Made by a program: the position numbers and the translations under genes
Assembly: GCA_904419385.1 (NCBI GenBank)
Contig: CAJFRI010000003.1
Span: forward strand, 1 to 42,905
Direction: 5' to 3'
Source of the DNA: Candidatus Heteroscillospira lomanii
GTDB taxonomy: Bacteria > Bacillota > Clostridia > Oscillospirales > Oscillospiraceae
DNA: 42,905 bases
The notes under the pieces: model-generated
Told to the model about the DNA's origin: nothing
What the model saw: only the letters and a program-made list of their open reading frames with translations
The model's database searches: none
Shown here: piece after piece, positions 17,449 to 25,612 of the stretch
Layout of the letters: each line of letters opens with the position of its first letter
How positions within the stretch are numbered: position 1 is the first letter of the stretch

Positions 17449-17470
17449 TCATCATTTTCTCATATATACT
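17442..17470 (+). promoter_or_regulatory. Predicted sigma-A promoter of the tandem LysR genes
   Basis: TTGACA (17442-17447), a 17-base spacer and TATACT (17465-17470), close to consensus. Start near 17477, leader of about 115 bases. The whole divergent gap 17272-17591 holds these two promoters and the palindrome; no gene is seen in it. Confidence 0.65.
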
Positions 17471-17591
17471 ATAGCAAAAAGTTATGGTTTAGACTTACAA
17501 ATATAACTAATCAGCATAATAAAAACAAATAAATGCTATACAATGACTGTATTTTGGCCTAAGAGCACAAAACGCGGGAGTGGATTTATAC

Positions 17592-18608
17592 ATGAACACC
17601 AAACAACTGCCGTATCTCATCGCGATAGCGGAGACGGGCAATTTGTCCGCCGCTGCTCACAAATTGAACGTATCACAGCCGGCGCTGAGCAAATATCTCA
17701 CAGATGCCGAGCGGGAATACGGGATGCCCCTGTTTTACCGGGAGAAGAGGCAGCTCAAACCGACGGAGGCCGGCGATGTGCTCATCGCGGCGGCGCGGCA
17801 GATACTCGACGTGCGCGAGCGCACGCGCAGCTCGATAAGCGGCCTCGGGCGCACCGACAAGCAGACCATCCGGGTCGGCATAACGCCGCACCGCGGGGCA
17901 CAGGTCATGGCCATGATCTATCCTCATCTGCTCAAGCGCTTTCCGAACGTGCAGATAGCCACTGTGGAGGGATATGCGCAGGAACTTCTGAACCTGGCGG
18001 CCGCCGGCGAGGTGGACTTCTCGCTCGTCACCGCCTATGAACAGAAGCTCGGGCTGCATATGCTGCCGTTTTACGATGAGGAGATAGTCCTGAGCGTGCC
18101 TGTTTTCCACAATCTGGCCAGACTGGGGTCGCGCGACGTGAAAAAGGCGCCGAAAATAGATCTGGCCGATTTCAGGGACAGCCCGTTTGTCGTGATGGGG
18201 GAGAACTCCACGCTGGGCGGGCTGACGAAGCGCACGGTGCTCCGCGCGGGCTTTGAGGCCATGGAGGTGTTCAGCTCCGACAACGTCCTGGTCGTCGATC
18301 AGATGATAAAGACGGGAGCGGGCGTCGGCCTCATCCCGTGGCACTACGCGAAGCCCTGCGAGGAGGCCGTGTATTTCCGGCTGAAAGACGCCCCGTTTTT
18401 CACCCTGTGCATGATGATGAGGGAGGAATATGTCCTCTCAAAACCGGAGCGGTATCTGATGTACCTAAAGGTGAAGATGTATGACGAGCGCAACATACCC
18501 GACTGGCACAACATGCGCTGGACGGAGCAGCTGCGCAGCATAATGCTCGAGTTCGAGCCGGAGTATGATTTCGAGGGGGTGCACATCCATGAACACCAGA
18601 GTATATGA
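17592..18608 (+). CDS. LysR-family transcriptional regulator (first of a pair)
   Basis: 338 aa. Residues 1-60 are the LysR winged helix-turn-helix (L-S-A-A-A-H-K-L-N-V-S-Q-P-A-L-S-K-Y-L). Residues about 92-300 form the two-lobed effector domain beginning I-R-V-G-I-T-P. It is longer than the typical 300 aa, with a C-terminal extension of about 35 residues rich in Tyr/Glu/His. ATG 17592 follows GGGAGTGG; the GTG at 17580 lacks a spaced ribosome site. It sits divergent from the TctCBA-hydrolase operon, the usual LysR arrangement, and overlaps the next lysR by 20 bases. Confidence 0.9.
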   Translation: MNTKQLPYLIAIAETGNLSAAAHKLNVSQPALSKYLTDAEREYGMPLFYREKRQLKPTEAGDVLIAAARQILDVRERTRSSISGLGRTDKQTIRVGITPHRGAQVMAMIYPHLLKRFPNVQIATVEGYAQELLNLAAAGEVDFSLVTAYEQKLGLHMLPFYDEEIVLSVPVFHNLARLGSRDVKKAPKIDLADFRDSPFVVMGENSTLGGLTKRTVLRAGFEAMEVFSSDNVLVVDQMIKTGAGVGLIPWHYAKPCEEAVYFRLKDAPFFTLCMMMREEYVLSKPERYLMYLKVKMYDERNIPDWHNMRWTEQLRSIMLEFEPEYDFEGVHIHEHQSI

Positions 18609-19416
18609 GTACCTCATAGCGATAGCCGAGGAAAAGAGCATGACCCGCGCGGCCGAGCGGTCCTATCTTTCACAGCCGTCGCTGTCGCGCCACCTTGCAA
18701 ACGCTGAGGAAGAGGTCGGCGCGAAGCTTTTCTGCCGGCGCGGGGGCGAGTTCACCCTCACCGACGCGGGAAAGATATATATAAACGGCGCCCAGGCCAT
18801 ACTCCGCATAGAGCGCCAGGCCATGGCCCGCCTGGAAGAGCTCCGCCGGGCGGAGAGCCGGGCGGTCACCGTGTCGTGCTCAGGGGATCACGCGGGCTTC
18901 GTGCGCGACTGGCTGCTGCCGGAGTACAACAGGGAAAACCCCGAGCAGCCGGCCGCCGCGGCCGCGCCCGGGGAAGAGGCGGATGTGGAGATTACGGTGC
19001 TGCGCAAGGCGCCGCCGGAGGGCTTTGCCGCTCGTGAGCTCAGGCTGGAGCGCCTGGTGATGGCGGCTCCGAGAGAGGAGCGGAGCCCGGCGGATGGCTG
19101 CTTTTTCCTGCACGAGCGCGGCAGCGGCGAGCGGGAGATCGAGGATGAGGCCCTGCGCCGCTGCGGGATAGATCCCGATATGGTGTGCAGCGTGAGCACG
19201 AGCACGGATGCGCTCGAAATGGCGGCCCGCGGCTGCGGCCGCGCGCTGCTGCCGCTGGAGCTGGCAGAGCGGAGCGCGGGCCGTGTAAATATAATGCCGC
19301 TGGAGCCGGAGTTCACGTTCTCCGTGTGCGCGATGTTCAGAACGGAGAACTCGCAGAGGATAGAAAAGCTCATCGCGGCGGCGAGACGCGGGCTCTCGGC
19401 AAATCTGGACAGATGA
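18589..19416 (+). CDS. LysR-family transcriptional regulator (second, with shortened effector domain)
   Basis: 275 aa. The N-terminal winged helix (S-M-T-R-A-A-E-R-S-Y-L-S-Q-P-S-L-S-R-H-L) is intact. The effector region is shorter and more divergent than in a standard LysR, with an Ala/Pro/Glu-rich stretch near residues 122-133 where part of lobe 1 is expected. ATG 18589 lies inside the end of the previous lysR (20-base overlap) after GGGGGTG, so the two are translationally coupled. It is probably co-expressed with, and possibly a partner or modulator of, the first LysR. Followed by a terminator. Confidence 0.85.
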   Translation: MNTRVYEYLIAIAEEKSMTRAAERSYLSQPSLSRHLANAEEEVGAKLFCRRGGEFTLTDAGKIYINGAQAILRIERQAMARLEELRRAESRAVTVSCSGDHAGFVRDWLLPEYNRENPEQPAAAAAPGEEADVEITVLRKAPPEGFAARELRLERLVMAAPREERSPADGCFFLHERGSGEREIEDEALRRCGIDPDMVCSVSTSTDALEMAARGCGRALLPLELAERSAGRVNIMPLEPEFTFSVCAMFRTENSQRIEKLIAAARRGLSANLDR

Positions 19417-19426
19417 CGAGGCAGAT

Positions 19427-19463
19427 AAAAAATATCCGGCGCTGAACGCGCCGGATATTTTTT
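19427..19463. terminator. Bidirectional terminator between lysR pair and iorB
   Basis: Perfect 16-base arms built on ATATCCGGCGC and its complement, with loop TGAAC, A-run on the left and T-run on the right. It serves the lysR pair on the plus strand and iorAB on the minus strand. Confidence 0.9.
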
Positions 19464-19496
19464 ATATACATATTATAATACAACAGCGAGCGGGGC

Positions 19497-20087
19497 TCAG
19501 CTGCGGCTCTTGCCTTTGGCGTAGCCGAGGGCGAAGGCCTTTTTGTTCATCTCGACGAAACGGGGCTTCACGTTGTCCTCGATCGCCTTCATCCACACAT
19601 CCTCGGGCAGGTCCATTATGGATGCGAGGATGCCGATGAGCACGACGTTGACGGCCTTGCTGCTCCCCGCCTCGAGCGCGAGCGACAGCGCGTCGGCCGA
19701 GACCATGTTGACGCCGAGGGCCTTGATCTTCTCAAGTATGCCGTCGGGATAGGAGGCGGCGCCCGTGATGACGGGCATGGGGTTTATCCTCTGGTCGTTG
19801 ACGATGAGCTCACCGCCTTTTTTGAGCCAGCCGAGCCAGCGGGCGGCCTCGAGCCGCTCGAAGGAGAGGATGTAGTCGGCCTCGCCGCGGTCGACCAGCG
19901 GGGAGTAGACCTTGTCGCCGTACTTCACATATGTAACGACGCTGCCGCCGCGCTGACTCATGCCGTGCACCTCGCTGAGCTTGACGTCGTGCCCGTAGGA
20001 CATGAGGGCGCTGCCGAGGATGCGCGAGGCGAGCAGGGTGCCCTGGCCGCCGACGCCGACTATCATTATGGATTTTGTCTCACTCAT
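19497..20087 (-). CDS. iorB: Indolepyruvate oxidoreductase subunit beta
   Basis: 196 aa gamma-type domain of 2-oxoacid:ferredoxin oxidoreductases. The N-terminus I-M-I-V-G-V-G-G-Q-G-T-L-L-A-S is the hallmark, followed by the H-G-M-S-Q-R-G-G-S-V segment. With IorA it oxidatively decarboxylates aryl pyruvates (from Trp, Phe and Tyr transamination) to aryl-acetyl-CoA and reduces ferredoxin, an energy-yielding step in anaerobic amino-acid fermentation. ATG 20087 lies 3 bases after the iorA stop; its GGAGGTGTG site lies within the iorA end, so the two subunits are coupled. Cytosolic. Confidence 0.94.
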   Translation of the reverse strand: MSETKSIMIVGVGGQGTLLASRILGSALMSYGHDVKLSEVHGMSQRGGSVVTYVKYGDKVYSPLVDRGEADYILSFERLEAARWLGWLKKGGELIVNDQRINPMPVITGAASYPDGILEKIKALGVNMVSADALSLALEAGSSKAVNVVLIGILASIMDLPEDVWMKAIEDNVKPRFVEMNKKAFALGYAKGKSRS

Positions 20088-20090
20088 TGC

Positions 20091-21836
20091 TCACACCTCC
20101 TGGTTCTTTCCGATGGCGCCGGGACGGCACATCTGGATGCACAGGTCGCAGCCGACGCACAGCGTCGGGTCTATGGCGGCCTTGCCGTCGGTGACGCTGA
20201 TGGCGGGGCAGCCTATGCGCATGCACATCTTGCAGCCGACGCACTTGTCGGAGTCGACAACGAGCGGGGGCAGAGGCTTAACTTCCGGCAGCAGGGCGCA
20301 CGGGCGGCGCGCGATGATGACGGAGGGCTCGGGCTTGGCGAGCTCCTCGCGCACGATCTGCTCGAATTCCTTGAGGGCGTAGGGGTCGCACACGCGGATG
20401 TTGTCGTGCTTCACGCCTATGGCCTCGCAGAGCTTTTCGATGTTCACGGCGGGGGCGGGATCGCCCTTGAGCGTCTTGCCGGTGGTCGGGTTCTGCTGAT
20501 GGCCGGTCATGCCGGTGATGGAGTTGTCGAGGATGATGGCGGTGGAGCTGCCGTTGTTGTACACGAGATCGATGAGGCTCGTGATGCCGGAGTGGGCAAA
20601 GGTGCTGTCGCCGATGACGCTCACGGTGTTCTTGGCGCTCTCGGCCCCGCGCGCGGTGTTGAAGCCGTGCATCCCGGAGATGGACGCGCCCATGCACACC
20701 GTGGTGTCGACCGCGCCGAGCGGGGGCAGCGCGCCGAGCGTGTAGCAGCCTATGTCGCCGAAGACGGTGACGCCGAGCTTGTGCAGGGCGTAGAACACGC
20801 CGCGGTGCGGGCAGCCGGGGCAGAGCACGGGCGGACGGGCGGGCACGTTCTCGCCGAATTCGACGGAGGGCTTGGCGCTCAGGCCCATGCGCTCGGCGAT
20901 GCGGCTCTGGCTGAGCTCGCCCTGGAGGCCGAAGATGTCCTTGCCGCCGTCGACCCTGACGCCGATGGCGCGGCAGTGGTTTTCGATGAACGGGTCGAGC
21001 TCCTCGCAGACGATGAGCTTGCCGACCTTGGATGCGAAGTCTTTGATGAGCTGCACGGGCAGGGGGTACACCATGCCGAGCTTGAGGATGCTGGCGTTCG
21101 GGAACACCTCGCGCAGATACTGATAAGAGGTGCCGGAGGTGATGAAGCCGACCGAGGTGTCGCCCATCTCGACGCGGTTGAGCGGGGTGGTCTCGGCGTA
21201 CTCGCGCAGCCTGGCCTGGCGATCCTCGACCACGACGTGGCGGCCGATGGCGTTGCCCGGCATCATGACGTACTTGCGCGGGTTCTTCTCAAAGGGCTTC
21301 AGCTCGTGCTCGACGCGGTCCGAGAGCTCGACAAGGCTCTGGCTGTGGGCCACGCGGGTGCAGCTGCGCAGGATGACCGGCACGTCGAACTGCTCTGAGA
21401 TCTCGTATGCCGTCTTGGTGAACTCGAGGCACTCGGCGGAGTCGGACGGCTCGACCATGGGTAGTTTCGCGGCCTCGGCATAGTGGCGGGAGTCCTGTTC
21501 GTTCTGGGACGAGTGCATGCCGGGGTCGTCGGCCACGCAGATGACCATGCCGGCGTTGACGCCGGTGTAGGACGCGGTGAACAGCGGGTCGGCCGCGACG
21601 TTGAGCCCGACGTGCTTCATCCCGCAGAAGCTGCGCGCGCCGCCGAAAGCGGCGCCGATGGCGGCCTCCATGGCGACTTTCTCGTTGGGGGCCCACTCGG
21701 CGTATATCTCGTCGTAGAGGGCGGCCTGCTCGCTTATCTCGGTCGACGGGGTGCCCGGATATGCGGACACGAAACGGCAGCCGGCCTCATAGAGCCCACG
21801 GGCAACGGCGGCGTTGCCCAAAAGCAGTTGTTTCAT
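20091..21836 (-). CDS. iorA: Indolepyruvate oxidoreductase subunit alpha
   Basis: 581 aa. The N-terminal half is the pyrimidine-binding and transketolase-like region (Y-P-G-T-P-S-T-E-I). The middle carries the TPP pyrophosphate-binding domain (G-D-S-T-F-A-H-S-G, then N-N). The C-terminus has two 4Fe-4S motifs, with Cys 532, 535, 538, 543 and Cys 560, 563, 566, 570. Together with IorB this is a complete arylpyruvate:ferredoxin oxidoreductase. ATG 21836 follows an AAAGGAAG site. A TATAAT-like -10 lies upstream on the minus strand at 21886-21881. No aminotransferase or CoA ligase is adjacent, so it is an isolated two-gene operon. Confidence 0.95.
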   Translation of the reverse strand: MKQLLLGNAAVARGLYEAGCRFVSAYPGTPSTEISEQAALYDEIYAEWAPNEKVAMEAAIGAAFGGARSFCGMKHVGLNVAADPLFTASYTGVNAGMVICVADDPGMHSSQNEQDSRHYAEAAKLPMVEPSDSAECLEFTKTAYEISEQFDVPVILRSCTRVAHSQSLVELSDRVEHELKPFEKNPRKYVMMPGNAIGRHVVVEDRQARLREYAETTPLNRVEMGDTSVGFITSGTSYQYLREVFPNASILKLGMVYPLPVQLIKDFASKVGKLIVCEELDPFIENHCRAIGVRVDGGKDIFGLQGELSQSRIAERMGLSAKPSVEFGENVPARPPVLCPGCPHRGVFYALHKLGVTVFGDIGCYTLGALPPLGAVDTTVCMGASISGMHGFNTARGAESAKNTVSVIGDSTFAHSGITSLIDLVYNNGSSTAIILDNSITGMTGHQQNPTTGKTLKGDPAPAVNIEKLCEAIGVKHDNIRVCDPYALKEFEQIVREELAKPEPSVIIARRPCALLPEVKPLPPLVVDSDKCVGCKMCMRIGCPAISVTDGKAAIDPTLCVGCDLCIQMCRPGAIGKNQEV

Positions 21837-21880
21837 TGGCTTGACTTCCTTTCAGTTGTGTGGTTGTCCGTTAGCTATAC

Positions 21881-21886
21881 ATTATA
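21881..21886 (-). promoter_or_regulatory. Candidate -10 box of iorAB
   Basis: TATAAT on the minus strand about 45 bases before iorA. No convincing -35 box is present at 16-18 bases, so the promoter is weak or activator-dependent. Confidence 0.35.
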
Positions 21887-21973
21887 CAACACATTTGTCT
21901 TTTGCGCCATAGCCTTTTTTATCCACGGGACAATTAGTGGCGGATTTCTCTTTTTTTGTTCACAAATTCATGG

Positions 21974-21979
21974 TATAAT
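21974..21979 (+). promoter_or_regulatory. Candidate -10 box of secA and the downstream genes
   Basis: TATAAT on the plus strand, about 54 bases before the secA ATG. The -35 position falls in a T-run (TTTTTT, 21951-21956) with 17-base spacing, so the match is only partial. Confidence 0.45.
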
Positions 21980-22032
21980 GACACGGTTAAATACTCGGAC
22001 AACTGTATCATGCGCTATGGAGGTATGCTCAC

Positions 22033-24789
22033 ATGGGCCTTTTCGACAAATTTTTCGGCTCCCACTCCGACAGGGAGCTTAAAAAAATATATCCGATAGT
22101 AGACAAAATAGAGGCGCTCGACGGAGAGTATTCCGCGCTCACCGACGAACAGCTGCGCGGCAAGACGGCTGAGTTCCGCGAGCGCCTCGCAAACGGCGAG
22201 ACGCTCGACGACCTGCTCGTCGAGGCCTTTGCCGCCGCACGCGAGGCCGCGTGGCGCGTGCTCGGCATGAAGCCGTTCAGAGTCCAACTCGTCGGCGGCA
22301 TAGTCCTGCACCAGGGCCGCATCGCCGAGATGAAGACCGGCGAGGGCAAGACGCTCGTCGCCGTCCTGCCGGCCTATCTCAACGCGCTCGGCGGCAATGG
22401 CGTGCATATAGTCACCGTGAACGACTACCTCGCCAAGCGCGACAGCGAGTGGATGGGCAAGGTCTACCGGTTCATGGGCATGGACGTCGGCCTCATAGTC
22501 CACGGGCTCACCCCGGCGCAGCGCCGGGCGGCCTATGCGGCCGACGTCACCTACGGCACGAACAACGAGATGGGCTTCGACTACCTGCGCGACAACATGG
22601 CCATCTACAAGGAGAACATGGTCCAGCGCGGACATGCCTTCGCCATCGTCGACGAGGTCGACTCCATACTCATAGACGAGGCCCGCACCCCGCTCATCAT
22701 CTCCGGACAGGGCGAGGAGAGCACCGACCTCTACCGCCAGGTCGACGACTTCGTGTCGCGCCTGAGAGTGCGCGTGTGCGCCTCGCTCGACGAGAAGAGC
22801 GACGAGGACGACAGTTTCGACGCGGATTACGTCGTCGACGAAAAGGCCCGCACCGCGACACTCACCGCCCGCGGCATAGCCAAGGCCGAGCAGGCTTTCG
22901 GCCTCGAGAACCTCGCGGACATCCAGAACGCGACGATATACCACCACATCAACCAGGCGATCAAGGCCCACGGCGTGATGAAGCGCGACATCGACTACGT
23001 CGTGAAAGACGGCGAGGTCATCATAGTCGACGAGTTCACCGGCCGCCTCATGTTCGGCCGCCGCTATTCCGAGGGGCTGCACCAGGCGATAGAGGCCAAG
23101 GAGCACGTCACCGTCGCCCGCGAGAGCAAGACCCTCGCCACCATCACCTTCCAGAACTACTTCAGGCTCTACGGCAAGCTCTCCGGCATGACCGGCACCG
23201 CCGCCACCGAGGCCGAGGAGTTTGCGACCATATACAGGCTCGACATAGTCGAGATACCGACGAACAAGCCCCTCGCGCGCAAGGACTACAACGACTCCGT
23301 CTATAAGAACGAGGCTGGCAAGGACCGGGCGGTGATAGCGCAGATCAAGGAGTGCCACGACAAGGGACAGCCGGTCCTCGTCGGCACCGTGTCGATAGAG
23401 AAGAGCGAATATATCTCCTCCCTGCTCAAGCGCGAGGGCATAAAGCACAATGTGCTCAACGCGAAGAACCACGAGCGCGAGGCCGAGATAGTCGCCCAGG
23501 CGGGCAAGCTCGGCGCCGTGACCATTGCCACCAACATGGCCGGCCGAGGCACCGATATCATGCTCGGCGGCAACGCGGAGTTCCTCGCCATGGCCGACCT
23601 GCGCAAGGCCGGATACAGCGAGGAGGTCATCTCCGAGGCGAACGGATATGCCGACACCGACAACGAGGAGATACTCGCCGCCCGCGCCTACTTTAAAGAG
23701 CGCATGGACGAGCACAAGAAAGTCACCGGCGCCGAGGCCGAGCAGGTGCGCGCGGCCGGCGGCCTGTTCATCATAGGCACGGAGCGCCACGAGTCGAGGC
23801 GCATAGACAACCAGCTGCGCGGCCGCGCCGGCCGCCAGGGCGACCCGGGCGAGAGCCGGTTCTACATCGCGCTCACCGACGACATCATGCGCCTGTTTGG
23901 CTCGGAGCGCGTGCTCAGCATGATGAGCGGCGCCATGGACGAGGATGTGCCGCTCGACAACAAGATGGCCTCGAACGCCATAGAGCAGGCACAGAAGAAC
24001 GTCGAGAGCCGCAACTTCCAGTCGCGCAAGAACGTCCTCGAGTACGACGACGTCATGAATACCCAGCGAAATGTCATCTATGAGCAGCGCCGCCGCGTGC
24101 TCGACGGCGAGAACATCCGCGACAATGTGCGCGCCATGGTGCGCGACTATGTCACGGAGCACATAGGCTCGGCGCTCGGCGCCAGGCCGCACCCCGACTC
24201 CGCCGAGGAGCTCGAGGAGATCCTCTCCCCGTTTTACCGACTGTTCCTCCTGAAAGACGACATCACGCCGGAGAAGTATCCGCTCGACAGCCTCGGCGCG
24301 GAGCATCTGTCCGAGCTCGTGCTCGAGCGGGCCGACACCGTGTACGACCTGCGCGAGAAGGGCTTCGGCCTGCGCGAGGACGGCACGCCGCTCATGCGCG
24401 AGATCGAGCGCGTCATCGTGCTCGGCGTCGTCGACCAGTACTGGATGGAGCACATCGACGCGATGAGCGAGCTGCGCCGCGGCATAGGCCTGAGGGCCTA
24501 CGGCAACACCAAGCCCATAGACGCCTATAAAGAAGAGGGCTATGAGATGTTCGAGGCGATGATAGACGGCATAAAGGCCGAGGTCGCCAGACGCATCTAT
24601 ACGGTCCAGGTGCGTGTGGGCGAGCAGGTGCAGCGCAAGGCCGTGGCCAGGGAGTCCGGCGCGAACGCCGGCGGCCCTCCTCCCAAGCGCCAGCCGGTGC
24701 GCAAGGAGAAAAAGCCCGGCCGCAACGACCCCTGTCCCTGCGGCAGCGGAAAGAAATATAAAAAGTGCTGCGGCCGCAACGAGAACTGA
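22033..24789 (+). CDS. secA: Preprotein translocase ATPase SecA
   Basis: 918 aa. Motor that drives unfolded proteins through SecYEG. Walker A M-K-T-G-E-G-K-T is at 100-107 and the DEAD-like D-E-V-D near 207; the preprotein cross-linking, helicase II and wing/scaffold regions follow. The C-terminal SEC-C zinc motif has Cys901, Cys903, Cys912 and Cys913 ([13 protein letters not shown]), which usually binds SecB or ribosomes. ATG 22033 follows GGAGGT at 22019-22024. It is the first of seven tightly packed genes, and its partner SecY is encoded at 41131. The length suits Clostridia SecA. Confidence 0.98.
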   Translation: MGLFDKFFGSHSDRELKKIYPIVDKIEALDGEYSALTDEQLRGKTAEFRERLANGETLDDLLVEAFAAAREAAWRVLGMKPFRVQLVGGIVLHQGRIAEMKTGEGKTLVAVLPAYLNALGGNGVHIVTVNDYLAKRDSEWMGKVYRFMGMDVGLIVHGLTPAQRRAAYAADVTYGTNNEMGFDYLRDNMAIYKENMVQRGHAFAIVDEVDSILIDEARTPLIISGQGEESTDLYRQVDDFVSRLRVRVCASLDEKSDEDDSFDADYVVDEKARTATLTARGIAKAEQAFGLENLADIQNATIYHHINQAIKAHGVMKRDIDYVVKDGEVIIVDEFTGRLMFGRRYSEGLHQAIEAKEHVTVARESKTLATITFQNYFRLYGKLSGMTGTAATEAEEFATIYRLDIVEIPTNKPLARKDYNDSVYKNEAGKDRAVIAQIKECHDKGQPVLVGTVSIEKSEYISSLLKREGIKHNVLNAKNHEREAEIVAQAGKLGAVTIATNMAGRGTDIMLGGNAEFLAMADLRKAGYSEEVISEANGYADTDNEEILAARAYFKERMDEHKKVTGAEAEQVRAAGGLFIIGTERHESRRIDNQLRGRAGRQGDPGESRFYIALTDDIMRLFGSERVLSMMSGAMDEDVPLDNKMASNAIEQAQKNVESRNFQSRKNVLEYDDVMNTQRNVIYEQRRRVLDGENIRDNVRAMVRDYVTEHIGSALGARPHPDSAEELEEILSPFYRLFLLKDDITPEKYPLDSLGAEHLSELVLERADTVYDLREKGFGLREDGTPLMREIERVIVLGVVDQYWMEHIDAMSELRRGIGLRAYGNTKPIDAYKEEGYEMFEAMIDGIKAEVARRIYTVQVRVGEQVQRKAVARESGANAGGPPPKRQPVRKEKKPGRNDPCPCGSGKKYKKCCGRNEN

Positions 24790-24798
24790 GGTGCGGCG

Positions 24799-25608
24799 AT
24801 GGCGTTTTACGAGACCGTGTCAAACGGGGTGACGCTCGTCAAGAGCTCGCTCATCCCGATGAGGCACGCTTTCACCACCAGATACGGAGGCGTGAGCGGG
24901 GGCATATACGCCTCGCTCAATCTCGGCGAGAACCGGGGCGACGACCCCGAGGCCGTCCGCGAGAACTACCGCCGGCTCGCCGGCGCAGTCGGTTTCGAGC
25001 TTGACAAGCTGGTGTTCACAAAGCAGGTGCACGGCAGCTGCGTGCGCACCGTGACCTCGCTCGACAGCCGGGAGCTGTTTGCCGCACCGCGCTTTGAGTG
25101 CGACGGGCTCGCGACGGCGGAAGAGGACCTGCCGCTCATATGCTACACGGCCGACTGCGTGCCCGTGCTGCTGTGCGACCCCGTGAAAAACACCGCAGCC
25201 GCCGTGCACAGCGGCTGGCGCAGCACGGTGGCGGACATATCCGCGCGCGCCGTCGGCGCGCTCGCCGCCATGGGCAGCCGCCCGGAGGATATTCGCGCCG
25301 CCATAGGCCCCGCGATAGGGCGCTGCTGCTTTGAGGTGGGGCGCGACGTGGCCGACGCGATGTTCGCCTGGCTCGGGCGCGAGGCCGAGCCATTCCTGGT
25401 CAGGCGCGAAGGTGCCGGGGACAAGTTCCTCGCCGACCTGCGCGGTGCGACCAGGCACAGGCTCATCTCACTCGGGCTTAGGCCCGAGAATATCGACGTG
25501 TCGGGCGAGTGCACTATGTGCTCGCCCGGGAAATACTGGTCGCACCGTGTGACTCAGGGACACCGCGGGAGCCAGGCGGCCGTCATAATCCCCGACAGGA
25601 GAAGCTGA
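24799..25608 (+). CDS. pgeF: PgeF/YfiH family (laccase-domain) protein, peptidoglycan editing factor
   Basis: 269 aa. The family was once called polyphenol oxidase; members such as E. coli YfiH act as purine nucleoside phosphorylase/deaminase-like enzymes and as peptidoglycan editing factors that hydrolyse mis-incorporated precursors. The metal ligands His78 (K-Q-V-H-G), Cys120 (T-A-D-C-V-P) and His137 (V-H-S-G-W-R) are present, as is the late G-E-C-T segment. Starts 9 bases after secA with GAGGTG in front. No signal peptide. In other Bacillota it usually sits near cell-division genes, so the secA context is unusual. Confidence 0.9.
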   Translation: MAFYETVSNGVTLVKSSLIPMRHAFTTRYGGVSGGIYASLNLGENRGDDPEAVRENYRRLAGAVGFELDKLVFTKQVHGSCVRTVTSLDSRELFAAPRFECDGLATAEEDLPLICYTADCVPVLLCDPVKNTAAAVHSGWRSTVADISARAVGALAAMGSRPEDIRAAIGPAIGRCCFEVGRDVADAMFAWLGREAEPFLVRREGAGDKFLADLRGATRHRLISLGLRPENIDVSGECTMCSPGKYWSHRVTQGHRGSQAAVIIPDRRS

Positions 25609-25612
25609 AAAA

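Noticed and set aside
21919-21927. DnaA-box-like TTATCCACG between iorA and secA
   Set aside because: Single site with a mismatch at the last base and no cluster, AT-rich unwinding region or dnaA/dnaN nearby; not an origin.
22015-24453. 812-codon open frame antisense to secA
   Set aside because: Shadow of a GC-rich gene with strong third-position bias; no recognisable domains, while secA is certain.
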